Positions 7,467-15,875 are shown, counted from the first letter of the stretch. The stretch: 64,000 nt of DNA from Streptomyces anulatus (GCF_000721175.1 NZ_JOEZ01000005.1:62001-126000), one strand, 5' to 3'. Numbers and translations: made by a program. Notes: generated from the letters alone by a model not told the origin.

Positions 7467-8714
7467 ATGGAGTACGGGGCGGACGGCAGCCGGGGCCTGC
7501 CGGAACAGGTCGGCGCGGGCCTGCCGGAGCGTATCGGCGGGTACGCCGTGGAGCGGGAGCTGGGCGCCGGCGGGATGGGCACCGTCTATCTGGCGCGTTC
7601 GCGCGGCGGGCGGGCGGTGGCGGTGAAGGTGGCCCGCCCGGAGCTCGCGGGCGACCCGCATTTCCGGGAGCGGTTCCGGGCCGAGGTCGCGGCCGCGCGC
7701 AGCGTGGGCGGCTTCCACACGGCACCCGTGGTGGACGCGGACCCGGAGGCGACGGCGCCCTGGCTGGCCACGGCGTACGTTCCCGGGCCCACGCTCTCCG
7801 CGCTGCTGGAGACCGAGGGGCCGATGGGAGAGGTACGGCTGCGGCAGCTCGGCGCGGCGCTGGCCGAGGCGCTGGCGGCGATCCACGGCTGCGGGCTGGT
7901 GCACCGCGACCTGAAGCCCGGCAACATCATCATGGCGCCGGACGGCCCCCGGGTTCTGGACTTCGGCATCGCGCGGGCCCTGGAGTCGACCCGCCTGACC
8001 GCCACCGGCATGGCGTTCGGGACGCCGGGGTTCCTGGCGCCCGAGCAGGCCCAGGGGCAGGAGGTCGGTGGCGCCGCCGACGTGTTCGCGCTGGGCGCGG
8101 TGCTCGTCGCGGCGGCGGGCGGCAGCGCGTTCGGGGCGGGCACCCCGATGGGCATGATGTACCGGTCGGTGCACGAGCCGCCGGATCTGGCCGCCGTGCC
8201 GGAGGGCCTGCGGCCGGTCCTGGCGGCGTGCCTGGCCAAGGAACCGGACCGGCGGCCCACACCGGCGGGCCTGTTGGACCTGTTCGTACCGGACGCCCCG
8301 GCTCATGCGCCTGCCGTGGCGTACGCCCCCACCGTGGCGGTGCTACCGCCGCCGCCCTCGTACGCCCCGTCCCCTGCCTTGCTGCCGCACCAGGCCCCGA
8401 CCGAACTCGCCCCGGCGGGCGGCGCACCGGCCGAGGCCGGCCTCGCCGACCTCACGTTCGTGGCGGTCGGCCCGGGGAGTTCCCTCCTGGTCGACGAGAC
8501 GGGCGTCACGCTGGGCCCGGAGAACGCGGAGGTGCAGTACACCTGGGCCGAGATCAGCACCGTGACGTACGCGGCGGCGGGCCCCAAGCACCTCCAGGTC
8601 GTCGTCCACCTGCACCACGGCACGGCCCACCCCTGCCTCCTCGCCGCCCGCAGGCGGGCCCGCCTCCAGGAGTGGCTGGAGGACCTGCCGCTGATCCTGG
8701 AGTGCTTCAGGTAG
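7467..8714 (+). CDS. soluble eukaryotic-type Ser/Thr protein kinase
   Basis: A protein of about 415 residues. The kinase domain spans about residues 22-265: glycine loop LGAGGMGTVYLA, lysine AVKVARPE, catalytic HRDLKPGN, DFG, and an APE-type LAPEQA. A Pro/Ala-rich linker follows, then a 90-residue C-terminal domain (FVAVGPGSSLLVDETGVTLG to LPLILECFR) that looks like a compact beta-rich PH-like module. No transmembrane segment is seen, so unlike PknB-type kinases it should be cytosolic. ATG 7467 is preferred with GGGGG upstream; GTG 7458 is the alternative. It is transcribed divergently from the PP2C-like gene, suggesting a kinase/antagonist pair, and overlaps the next minus-strand gene tail to tail by 8 bp. 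Confidence 0.88.
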   Translation: MEYGADGSRGLPEQVGAGLPERIGGYAVERELGAGGMGTVYLARSRGGRAVAVKVARPELAGDPHFRERFRAEVAAARSVGGFHTAPVVDADPEATAPWLATAYVPGPTLSALLETEGPMGEVRLRQLGAALAEALAAIHGCGLVHRDLKPGNIIMAPDGPRVLDFGIARALESTRLTATGMAFGTPGFLAPEQAQGQEVGGAADVFALGAVLVAAAGGSAFGAGTPMGMMYRSVHEPPDLAAVPEGLRPVLAACLAKEPDRRPTPAGLLDLFVPDAPAHAPAVAYAPTVAVLPPPPSYAPSPALLPHQAPTELAPAGGAPAEAGLADLTFVAVGPGSSLLVDETGVTLGPENAEVQYTWAEISTVTYAAAGPKHLQVVVHLHHGTAHPCLLAARRRARLQEWLEDLPLILECFR

Positions 8715-9000
8715 GGGTCGGTCGGTCAGTCTCCACCGGTTCCGGTGACCGGCAGGGGGCGTCGTGGTGGATGTTCAGTTCACCCCTCATGACGGTGTAG
8801 GACGTGCCGTGGTCCCGGACGGTGGTCTTCTGGGTGGCTCCGGCGTCGGCATCGGCATCGGCATGCACACGGGGGGTGGCATCGGCTTCGGCCTCGCCGG
8901 TTCGGCTGGCATCGGTCCGGTTGCCGTGACCCGCCACGACGGTCCCCGAGACGTCACCCCCGATACGGATCGTGTACTGGTCGCCTGTGGAGGACGGCAT
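8707..9000 (-). CDS. small protein with Gly-rich strand motifs, partner of the STAND ATPase
   Basis: A 97-residue protein with RBS AAGGAG 7 bp before ATG 9000, 47 bp downstream of the STAND ATPase stop, so the two form an operon. Its N-terminus YTIRIGGDVSGTVVAGHGN closely matches HRIDIAGDASGTVIAGNHN near the start of the ATPase, and a second copy-like stretch (GTSYTVMRGELNIHH) follows an acidic Ala/Asp-rich linker. These motifs look like beta-strand/turn repeats that could mediate homotypic association. No catalytic residues are visible. The gene would be easy to overlook; its real status is supported by the RBS, the shared motif and high third-position GC. Function unknown. Confidence 0.72.
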   Translation of the reverse strand: MPSSTGDQYTIRIGGDVSGTVVAGHGNRTDASRTGEAEADATPRVHADADADAGATQKTTVRDHGTSYTVMRGELNIHHDAPCRSPEPVETDRPTPT

Positions 9001-9047
9001 GGGAGTTCTCCTTCGGTTTCACTGAGGACTGCTCGGTTCTCATGGCA

Positions 9048-11549
9048 TCAGGACGGACGGGTCCAGGTCCGGGATCCGCAGGTGTAGCACTCCCACTCCA
9101 CGCCGGCCGGCTCGGTCACGTCGACGTCGGCGGTGGTGCCGTCGGAGGAGACGTCGATCGACAGGACCACTTCCCCGAGGCGCTTACCGCAGGACGACTC
9201 GTCCCACACCGGCATCCTGCCCCGGTAGCTTCCCGAGCCTCCGGTGACCTCGTGCGTGCTGGTCTCGCCGCAGGGGCCGATCGATTTGAGGCTGTAGGCC
9301 CCGCCCCCGGTCCTGGTGATGTTGAAGAGGGATCCCCCTTCCTCCTGCCACACTCCGGCCAGCTCGTCTGAGGGGCCGTCGGTGGACCCGCCCGAGGAAC
9401 CGCCCGAGGAACCGCCGGAGGAACCGCCCGAGGAACCGCCGGAGGACTCCGTGACAGAGCCCGAAACCGGTACTATCCGCTTCTCCTCGGCCAGTTCCTG
9501 GTAGACGGCCACCCCGATCACGAGCGCGGCGGCGACGCCCAGGACGACTGCGACCACACTCGCCCAGAGGGCCGCTGTCGTGGTGGCCGCCGCCCCGCCC
9601 CCCGCTGCCACTCCCCCCGCGCCCGCCGCGCCGGAGGAGTGGGCGGCGATGTGCGTCGTGGGGTCCGCCGCCGGGTTCGGCGCGGTCCAGGGATTCGCTC
9701 CCTGCCCCGCCCCGAGGTCCGCCCCTGGCTGCGCGCCGGCGTTGGAGGCCGTTGCCGTCACGGAGTCGGCGGCGGGTGCGGTGCCGGGGTCGGACCACCC
9801 CCAGCCGCCGGGGTCGGACCCCGATGGGCCCACCGGGTCGTAGCCGGGGGAGGCGCTCGGGTCGTAGCCGGGATCGGTGCCGGTGCCGGGTCCTGTGGTG
9901 CCCGGTTCGGGCCCCGTCATCGTCCCCGGTTCGGTTCCCGGGCCCGCGCCGGGGTCGCTGCCGGGCGGCGCCCCCGGGCCCTCGCCCAGCGGCCCGGTGT
10001 CCGGCGCCGGATGGGTCGGCGGGGTCGGCGGGGTCGGCGGGGCGTACTGCTGGGCGTTGAGCGCGGCGTCGACGCCCTCGTGGTCGCCCAGCTGCCGCCA
10101 CAGCACCACCGCCTCGGCCAGGAGCACTGCTGCCAGCGTCCGCTGGCCGATCATCAGGCACCTGACGGCCTTCTCGTGGGTGAAGTAGGCGGTTGCCGTC
10201 GCGTCGCCGGCCTGCCGGGCGGCGTTCTGGCCCTGGTCGAGCAGCCGCCCCCACACACCGAACCGCAGGGACTCCGCGAGGAAGGGCGAGACGGCCCGTG
10301 CGACCCGCACGGCGAGGTCGGGCCGGCCCTGCCGCTCGGCCATCCCGGCCACCACTTCCAACGCGCGCGCGTGGTCGGCGACCTGGGCCGGCGTGGTGGT
10401 CGCGAGCTCGGCCCAGCGGACGAAGTGGTCGCACAGCCGGTCCACGGCGACGGGCCCCGGGAACCGTCGCCGCACCTCCGGCATCACGTCGGCGGCGCTC
10501 CGGTACCCGCGTTCCGTGACCGTCGCCAGACCGAGGCCGGCCAGCCGGGCGCACACCGGCGCCGGATCGGGCACCGCGCACAGGGCGCCGACGTGCTCCG
10601 GGGCCACCTCCGCGTCACCCAGCGTCACGAGCAGGTGCAGGGCGTTCACGGCCTCCGTGTCGAGAAGGTCGAGACGGTCGAGCAGCAGCGGCAGGACACC
10701 GTCGATCTCGGCCGCCCGGGGCAGCCTGATCTCACCCGACGAGTCGAGCCTGGCCAGTCCGGCCGCGCGCAGCAGGAGCAGGGGCCGGCCCAGCGACACG
10801 GTGCACAGCTCCTCGGCCGCTCCCCGTTCGGCGTCGGGGAGGGGATGCCGCAACTCCCTTTCCAGCAGGTCCATCCCGGCCGCGCGGGCCAGCCCCTGAA
10901 GCTCCAGCTCCCCGCTCTCCCCGGGCATGGACCGCTCCCGGCTCGCCAGGACGAACTTCGCGTCAGGGGCGGAGTCCGCGAGCACCCGCAGCCGCTCGGG
11001 CGCCAGCTCGGCGTCGTCCACGTAAACCGTGACGTGAACGTCGTGCATGAGCCGGCGCAGCTCCCCCTCGGTCGGCGCGTAGCCCGGGGCCTCGTAACAG
11101 GCTTCGAAGATTTCCTGGGCGATGTCCTCGGCCTCGCGATGCGCCCCGTTGAGGAACACCACACCGTCCCGGCCGGGGGCGAGGGAGCGGGCCGCATGCC
11201 GCAACAGGGCGCTCTTGCCGACACCGGGCGGTCCCCACAGCTGCACCATGCCGTGCCTGCGCAGGGCGTCCTTCAGCTCGTCCAGGTCCGCCTCGCGCCC
11301 CACCGGCTCGCGCTGCGTCCGGGGGACGAGCGCGACCCGTTCCCGCCGCTCCGGCCTGGGGCGTTCCCGGGGCGGGAGCACGTTCACGATCGAGCCGTTG
11401 GCGTCGATCACCACGTTGTGGTTGCCCGCGATCACCGTTCCCGACGCGTCCCCGGCGATGTCGATGCGGTGGTCGGCGCGCATCGGCTCGCCGTCCGCCT
11501 CGGGGACGGGCCCGTGCGGTTCCCCCGCGAAGCCGTCCGTCTCTGCCAT
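9048..11549 (-). CDS. membrane-anchored STAND (NB-ARC-like) ATPase with extracytoplasmic C-terminus
   Basis: An 833-residue signalling ATPase. Residues 28-56 carry the motif DIAGDASGTVIAGNHN shared with neighbouring proteins. The nucleotide-binding domain has Walker A GPPGVGKSA (106-114), Walker B VTVYVDDAEL and a sensor FVLASRERS; a winged-helix-like and helical repeat region follows to about residue 480. A long Gly/Pro linker with GTDPGYDPSASPGYDP-like repeats leads to one transmembrane helix (about 660-685, ALWASVVAVVLGVAAALVIG), then a GGSS tandem linker and an about 105-residue C-terminal domain with four cysteines (CGETS, SSCGK, WECYTCGS) suited to disulfides outside. ATG 11549 has GGGAGGAG upstream. 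It is probably an inside/outside sensor; the family includes conflict and regulatory NTPases. The signal is unknown. Confidence 0.8.
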   Translation of the reverse strand: MAETDGFAGEPHGPVPEADGEPMRADHRIDIAGDASGTVIAGNHNVVIDANGSIVNVLPPRERPRPERRERVALVPRTQREPVGREADLDELKDALRRHGMVQLWGPPGVGKSALLRHAARSLAPGRDGVVFLNGAHREAEDIAQEIFEACYEAPGYAPTEGELRRLMHDVHVTVYVDDAELAPERLRVLADSAPDAKFVLASRERSMPGESGELELQGLARAAGMDLLERELRHPLPDAERGAAEELCTVSLGRPLLLLRAAGLARLDSSGEIRLPRAAEIDGVLPLLLDRLDLLDTEAVNALHLLVTLGDAEVAPEHVGALCAVPDPAPVCARLAGLGLATVTERGYRSAADVMPEVRRRFPGPVAVDRLCDHFVRWAELATTTPAQVADHARALEVVAGMAERQGRPDLAVRVARAVSPFLAESLRFGVWGRLLDQGQNAARQAGDATATAYFTHEKAVRCLMIGQRTLAAVLLAEAVVLWRQLGDHEGVDAALNAQQYAPPTPPTPPTHPAPDTGPLGEGPGAPPGSDPGAGPGTEPGTMTGPEPGTTGPGTGTDPGYDPSASPGYDPVGPSGSDPGGWGWSDPGTAPAADSVTATASNAGAQPGADLGAGQGANPWTAPNPAADPTTHIAAHSSGAAGAGGVAAGGGAAATTTAALWASVVAVVLGVAAALVIGVAVYQELAEEKRIVPVSGSVTESSGGSSGGSSGGSSGGSSGGSTDGPSDELAGVWQEEGGSLFNITRTGGGAYSLKSIGPCGETSTHEVTGGSGSYRGRMPVWDESSCGKRLGEVVLSIDVSSDGTTADVDVTEPAGVEWECYTCGSRTWTRPS
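9388..9447 (-). repeat. 12-bp coding tandem repeat (GGSS linker)
   Basis: About five head-to-tail 12-bp units (cgcccgaggaac with variants) encode the (GGSS)n linker between the membrane helix and the C-terminal domain of the STAND ATPase. In-frame units allow linker-length variation between strains without frameshift. Confidence 0.8.
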
Positions 11550-11834
11550 GGCCCACCACTCCTCCCGCTCACGGAGTGCGGCCACGCGCCGGGTCGACGC
11601 CTCGCCAACAGCGTCGCAGTCACTCCAAGTGCCTTAAAGCGCAGATAAGTTGGGTGCACAGCAGCGCCGCTTTCCTGGCTTCAGGTGGTGAGGCTAGCGA
11701 GGGTCGGGGCACACGAACCCGTCGTACGACTGTTTCTTCCAACTTGCTCCACACTCGGCCGGGCGGGTTCCGGCGTCGCCGATCAGCTGCAGGAGTGGAT
11801 CCGGCACGGAGAGGGGCAGACGCCGGGGAGAGAG

Positions 11835-11896
11835 CAGGTGCCAGGGAGGGAACAGGTGCCAGGGAGGGAACAGGTGCCAGGGAGGGAACAGGTGCC
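11835..11896. repeat. 18-bp non-coding tandem repeat
   Basis: Three perfect copies of caggtgccagggagggaa (11835-11852, 11853-11870, 11871-11888) plus a partial fourth lie immediately after the stop of the Crp-family gene, with a degenerate copy just before them. The rest of the 11550-11904 gap (about 355 bp) holds the upstream region of the STAND ATPase gene and no convincing gene. There are no spacers, so this is a minisatellite and not a CRISPR array. Confidence 0.85.
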
Positions 11897-11904
11897 CGTC
11901 GGGC

Positions 11905-12639
11905 TCAGAGCTGTTCGCGGAAGGCCAGGTCGCTCAGCCGGTCGAGATCCTCGACCCGTACGGTGCGGTAGCCGGTGGAGATCACTCCCGCCTGGCGCAA
12001 CCGGCGCAGCACCTTCTGCACGGTGGGTTCCGCCGTACCGGACAGGGTCGCGAGCTCGGGCTGGGTGATCGGCCAGCGGATCACCGCCCCCGCACCGGAC
12101 CGCTCGCCGTGGGTCATCACGATCTGGTGCAGCACCCGGGCGAGCCGGGTGGCGGCGTCGCAGCCGGTGAAGTCGACGCGATGGGTGTTGGCGGCCCGGA
12201 GCTTCGCGACCACGGCGGCGTTCACCGCGTGGGCGATACCGGGATCATCGCGGGTGCAGGCGAGAAAGTCCTCCCGGCTGACGGCCCGCGCGACCACGTC
12301 CCCGCAGGTCGTGACGGTCGCGGACCGGGGGCCTCCGTCCGCGGCGGCGAACTCGCCGACCAGGTCCCCGCCCATGCGGACGGCGAGGAGCGCGTCCCGG
12401 CCGTCGGGGGCCCGCCCGGTCGCCTTGACGACGCCGTGCAGGAGGACGAGGACGAACGCCGTCCGCTCCCCCTCGCGCATCAGCACGTGATCGGCTTCGT
12501 AGCGCCGGACCGCGCCCAGCGCGAGGAGGCGTCCCCGGGCCGGTGCGGCGAGTGAGCCCAGCACGCTCGATCGGGGCCAGGTCTCCTCGACTGCGGGTCT
12601 CCGGCCAGGCGTCCCCCGGCGCGGTGATGTGCCGTCCAT
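11905..12639 (-). CDS. Crp/Fnr-family transcriptional regulator
   Basis: A 244-residue regulator. Residues about 25-145 form the cyclic-nucleotide-binding beta-roll with a phosphate-binding-cassette-like GDLVGEFAAADGGPRSATV that keeps the Glu and Arg used for cNMP contact in Crp proteins. Residues about 165-235 form a winged helix (ITQPELATLSGTAEPTVQKVLRRLRQAGVI). No Fnr-type cysteine cluster is present. ATG 12639 is preceded by GGAGGCGAGG. It is divergent from the cyclase-like gene at 12863, so a cyclic-nucleotide signal made or sensed next door is plausible but unproven. The 12640-12862 spacer contains GGCCTTTCGGTCGCC as a near-perfect direct repeat and several CACGACA-type repeats, candidate operator material. 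Confidence 0.88.
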   Translation of the reverse strand: MDGTSPRRGTPGRRPAVEETWPRSSVLGSLAAPARGRLLALGAVRRYEADHVLMREGERTAFVLVLLHGVVKATGRAPDGRDALLAVRMGGDLVGEFAAADGGPRSATVTTCGDVVARAVSREDFLACTRDDPGIAHAVNAAVVAKLRAANTHRVDFTGCDAATRLARVLHQIVMTHGERSGAGAVIRWPITQPELATLSGTAEPTVQKVLRRLRQAGVISTGYRTVRVEDLDRLSDLAFREQL

Positions 12640-12862
12640 GCGTCCTCGCCTCCTGGCCCCGGCCTTTCGGTCGCCGGCCTTTCGGTCGCCGTCGACGGCT
12701 GCTCACGCGCTGTCGAGCCGATCCAGTATTACGACGGGGTCCGCCGGGTTCAATCGGGGCACAGTGGAACCACGGGCAGGACACGGCGCGACAACACGAC
12801 AGACACGACAACGACTCGGCACGACAGGGCACATCAGCACGGGGCACGGCCAGGAGGGCTGC

Positions 12863-13585
12863 ATGGAAGAAGCGCGTGAATACCGGGCCTTGTTCGCGGT
12901 GGACATCGCGGGCTCGTCGGGACGCGGTGACGTGGCGCTCGATCAGATCCGGCAAACACTGTCGACCGCCCTGTGCGCGTCGTTCACACGGAGCGGCGTC
13001 GACTGGGAGGCGTGCCTGCGCCACGATCTCGGCGACGGCATGCGGGTCGTGGCCCCGGCCGGAACGCCCGAGACGAGCCTGATCCATCCGCTGGTCCATG
13101 AGCTGACGGAGCATCTGCGGGCGCACAACCTGCTGGCCGGGGCTCCCACGCAGATCCGTCTCCGGATGGCCCTGCACGCCGGGTCGGTGCAGGTCGACCG
13201 GGACGGCACGGTCACCGGCCGGCCGTTGGAGGTCCTCGCCCGGCTGCTGGACGCCGAGCCGGTCCGCGCCGCCCTGGCAGAGGCCCAGGAGGCGACGACC
13301 GCGCTCCTCGTGTCGGAGCACTTCCACGAGACGGCGGTGTGCGAGGGGCGGCCCGGCATCGATCCGGCCTCGTTCCGTCAGGTCGGGGTGCGGGAGAAGG
13401 AGTTCACCGGGTCCGCCTGGCTGCATGTGCCCGCGTACGGCGCGCCGCGGGCCACCGGGCCCGCGCCGGTCCGGACGGCCACCGACAGGCCGGCCGGTAA
13501 CACGAAGATGATCAGCAAGGCCTCGGGGCACGGCGTCATCTACGCGCTGGGGAACGGCACGATCAACATCGACGGGAAGAAGTGA
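12863..13585 (+). CDS. class III nucleotide cyclase-like (CHD) protein
   Basis: A 240-residue protein whose first about 195 residues match the cyclase homology domain: LFAVDIAGSS (metal Asp14), RHDLGDGMRVV (metal Asp58), RMALHAGSV, and LEVLARLLDAEPV near the position where active cyclases use Asn and Arg. Both metal aspartates are kept, but the Asn is not obvious, so activity is uncertain. The C-terminus ISKASGHGVIYALGNGTINI is a Gly-rich strand motif resembling those in the STAND ATPase cluster. RBS AGGAGGG precedes ATG 12863. It is followed after 10 bp by a small partner gene and is divergent from a Crp-family regulator. Confidence 0.8.
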   Translation: MEEAREYRALFAVDIAGSSGRGDVALDQIRQTLSTALCASFTRSGVDWEACLRHDLGDGMRVVAPAGTPETSLIHPLVHELTEHLRAHNLLAGAPTQIRLRMALHAGSVQVDRDGTVTGRPLEVLARLLDAEPVRAALAEAQEATTALLVSEHFHETAVCEGRPGIDPASFRQVGVREKEFTGSAWLHVPAYGAPRATGPAPVRTATDRPAGNTKMISKASGHGVIYALGNGTINIDGKK

Positions 13586-13595
13586 GGGAGCCCAC

Positions 13596-14054
13596 GTGAC
13601 CGACGAACTGACGTTGCTGGCCGAGGCCGGCGCCGCGGCCGTGGTGGCGGCGATGGCCACGGACCTGTGGCAGGGCGCCAGGGAAGCGGTCCTCGACCTC
13701 TTCCGCCGGGACGCCCCGGCCGGCACCGCTCAGGTCGCCGCGCAACTGGACGAGGCGGCGGCCCTGGTGCGGACGACGACGGCCCCCGACGACGTACGGC
13801 GGGCCCTGTCCGGAATCTGGGCCCGGGAACTGCGCGAGCTGCTGTGCCGGGAACCGGCCTGCCGTGCGCCGCTGGCGCGGCTGACGGCCGAGGTCGACGG
13901 AGCGCTCGGGTACGGCCGCGCCACCGTGGTCCTGGAGCAGAACAACACCGCCCGCGACTCGGCCACGGTCTTCGCCGTCCAGCGCGGGGACATCCGCACG
14001 ACGCACCAGGCGAGCGACGCCACACGGCGGAACAACCGGCGGACGGGAAGGTGA
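13596..14054 (+). CDS. small partner protein of the cyclase-like gene
   Basis: A 152-residue protein starting with GTG 13596; its RBS GAGGGAG overlaps the stop of the cyclase-like gene, so the pair is co-translated. The N-terminal half is helical (ELTLLAEAGAAAVVAAMATD, WQGAREAVLDLFRRD), a pattern I associate with small Streptomyces proteins encoded beside cyclase-like or STAND genes. The C-terminal part (TVVLEQNNTARDSATVFAV, then QRGDIRTTHQ) carries another version of the Gly/strand motif shared with the neighbouring proteins. No enzyme motif is visible. An adaptor or effector-associated role is an inference from the layout. Confidence 0.72.
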   Translation: MTDELTLLAEAGAAAVVAAMATDLWQGAREAVLDLFRRDAPAGTAQVAAQLDEAAALVRTTTAPDDVRRALSGIWARELRELLCREPACRAPLARLTAEVDGALGYGRATVVLEQNNTARDSATVFAVQRGDIRTTHQASDATRRNNRRTGR

Positions 14055-14082
14055 CGCACTGCGTGACTACGACGAACCGCGA

Positions 14083-14685
14083 TCAGGGCGGGTCCTGGTA
14101 CCCCGGCGCCCGCAGCGAGCGCAGCACGTGGTCCACGAGGGCGGCGATCGTCTCCTCGTCCTGGACGGGCTTGCGCAGCACATGGCGGTAGTAGACGGGG
14201 CCGTACAGCATCTCCACGGCCAGCGGGAGGTCCGCGCCGGGCGGGATCTGGCCCTTCTCCTGGGCGCTGCGCAGCCGGCCGATCGCCTCCTCGACGCGCG
14301 GGTCGACCAGCTGCTCCCGCAGCTGCTGGGCCAGGAGGTCGTCGTGGTGCAGCTCGGAGAGGATGCCCGCGTAGGCCGGGCCGAGCGGCGGGACCGAGAG
14401 CACCTTCACCGCGCCGGCGACATGGGCGCGCAGGTCGGCGCCGATGTCGCCGGTGTCCACGAACGGGGTGGCGTCGACCAGGGCGTCGGTGAACGCCTCC
14501 AGGAGAACCGCGCCCTTCGACGGCCACCAGCGGTAGATCGTCTTCTTGCTGACCCCGGCGCCGGCCGCGATGGCCTCTATCGTGACGTGCCCGTACCCCC
14601 GCTCGGTACAGAGGTCGAGGGCGGACCGCAGGATCGCGCGCCGTGACCGTTCGCTGCGGCGCACACTGCTCGACGATGTGATCAT
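14083..14685 (-). CDS. TetR-family transcriptional regulator
   Basis: A 200-residue repressor-type protein. The helix-turn-helix lies at about residues 12-60 (RRAILRSALDLCTERGYGHV, TIEAIAAGAGVSKKTIYRWW), followed by an all-helical ligand domain with TetR_C-like sequence (ILSELHHDDLLAQQLREQLV). ATG 14685 is taken as the start because family similarity begins there; an ATG at 14727 would add 14 residues and neither start has a strong RBS. An about 235-bp gap with no visible gene separates it from the ABC permease, which reads in the same direction. The ligand and regulon are unknown; the ABC exporter is a possible target. Confidence 0.87.
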   Translation of the reverse strand: MITSSSSVRRSERSRRAILRSALDLCTERGYGHVTIEAIAAGAGVSKKTIYRWWPSKGAVLLEAFTDALVDATPFVDTGDIGADLRAHVAGAVKVLSVPPLGPAYAGILSELHHDDLLAQQLREQLVDPRVEEAIGRLRSAQEKGQIPPGADLPLAVEMLYGPVYYRHVLRKPVQDEETIAALVDHVLRSLRAPGYQDPP

Positions 14686-14921
14686 TCGGTGAGCATAGAG
14701 GGGTTCCAGCCAATCTCTTGTTGACATCTCGTCGCCAAAGACCGAACAATATCCAGGCAGAAACGGAACGTACCGTGTCGTGTCGTTCCCGTCTTCCGCA
14801 CCGTTCGTGCCGTTCGTGCCGCGACGAGCCGATCGGGGGACGGCTCGCCCGGCCGACGGCGCGGACAATCTCCCGCCGATCCGATCCGGCCAGGAGCCAC
14901 ACGTTTTCGCTGGTCGTCCTC

Positions 14922-15875
14922 TCAGGCCGTGATGTCCTTGGCCGTGAAGCGGGCCCAGGCCGCCGAGCCGAACACCGCGACGTACAGCCCCTGCAGCTGG
15001 AAGTTCTTGGTCAGGTCGTCCCAGTGGACGGGTTCGCGCAGGACGTCCGCGAAGGACATCCAGTAGTGCGAGAACAGGTACGGGTGCACGGCGCCCAGCT
15101 GCGGAATGCTGTCCAGGATCTGCACCGTGATCAGCAGCCCGACCGTGGCCGCCATCGCCCCGATCCCGCTGCCGGTCAGCGTCGAGACGAACAGCCCGAG
15201 CGCGGCGAACCCGGTCAGGGAGACCGCGACGACCAGCGCCGTGAGTGCCGCCCGTACCAGCCCCTCGCCGAAGCCGATCCGGGTCCCGGAGATCGTGGTG
15301 ACCTCCCCCACCGGGAACAGCAGCGCGCCCACCGCCAGCGCCGACGCCGCCACGACCAGGGTCGCGACCAGACAGAAGGCGAGGACGGAGGCGTACTTCA
15401 CGAGCAGCAGCCGGGTCCGGCCCGCCGGGGCGACCAGCAGATAGCGCAGGGTGCCGCTGCTCGCCTCGCCCGCGACGGCGTCGCCCGCCACCACCCCGAC
15501 GGCCATCGGCAGGAAGACCGGCAGCGTCGCGGCGAGGGCGGCGAAGACGAGGAAGAGGCCGTTGGCGGTGACCTGGGCGAGGAACGCCGGGCCCGCCGCG
15601 CCGTCCGGGCCGCCCGCCCCGCCACCGCCGCCGCCCGTCTCGATCCGGACCGCGATCCCGATGAGGACGGGTACGGCGGCGAGGACGCCGAGGAGGGCGA
15701 AGGTCCGGTGGCGGCGGAGCAGCGTGGTGATCTCGGAGCGCAGGAGTCCCAGCGTCCACAGCGGACTGCGGGGACGCTGCGGCGTGCGGGGGCCCACCGG
15801 ATGCCGGGGACGCATCGGATATCGGGAACGCACCGGATTGCGCGAACGCGCCGGTTCGGCTTCAGCCTGCGACAT
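14922..15875 (-). CDS. ABC-2 type transporter permease
   Basis: A 317-residue integral membrane protein with about six hydrophobic segments: after an N-terminal cytoplasmic arm, TFALLGVLAAVPVLIGIAV, then FLVFAALAATLPVFLPMAVG, a long pair around 180-225, FAALGLFVSTL, AAWARFTA at the end. It is the membrane half of an exporter whose ATPase gene overlaps it by 14 bp. The first about 38 residues are an Arg/Pro-rich arm made of imperfect repeats (SRNPVRSRYPMRPRHPVGPR), unusual for the family and encoded by a short degenerate DNA repeat. Substrate unknown; ABC-2 pairs like this handle drugs, lipids or peptides. Confidence 0.87.
   Translation of the reverse strand: MSQAEAEPARSRNPVRSRYPMRPRHPVGPRTPQRPRSPLWTLGLLRSEITTLLRRHRTFALLGVLAAVPVLIGIAVRIETGGGGGGAGGPDGAAGPAFLAQVTANGLFLVFAALAATLPVFLPMAVGVVAGDAVAGEASSGTLRYLLVAPAGRTRLLLVKYASVLAFCLVATLVVAASALAVGALLFPVGEVTTISGTRIGFGEGLVRAALTALVVAVSLTGFAALGLFVSTLTGSGIGAMAATVGLLITVQILDSIPQLGAVHPYLFSHYWMSFADVLREPVHWDDLTKNFQLQGLYVAVFGSAAWARFTAKDITA

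Noticed and set aside
11835..11896. CRISPR-like array
   Set aside because: Units are contiguous 18-bp copies without spacers and no cas genes are present.
14690..14921. Promoter-like TTGACA near 14723 reading rightwards
   Set aside because: No plus-strand gene follows; the next 1.2 kb are minus-strand ABC transporter genes.
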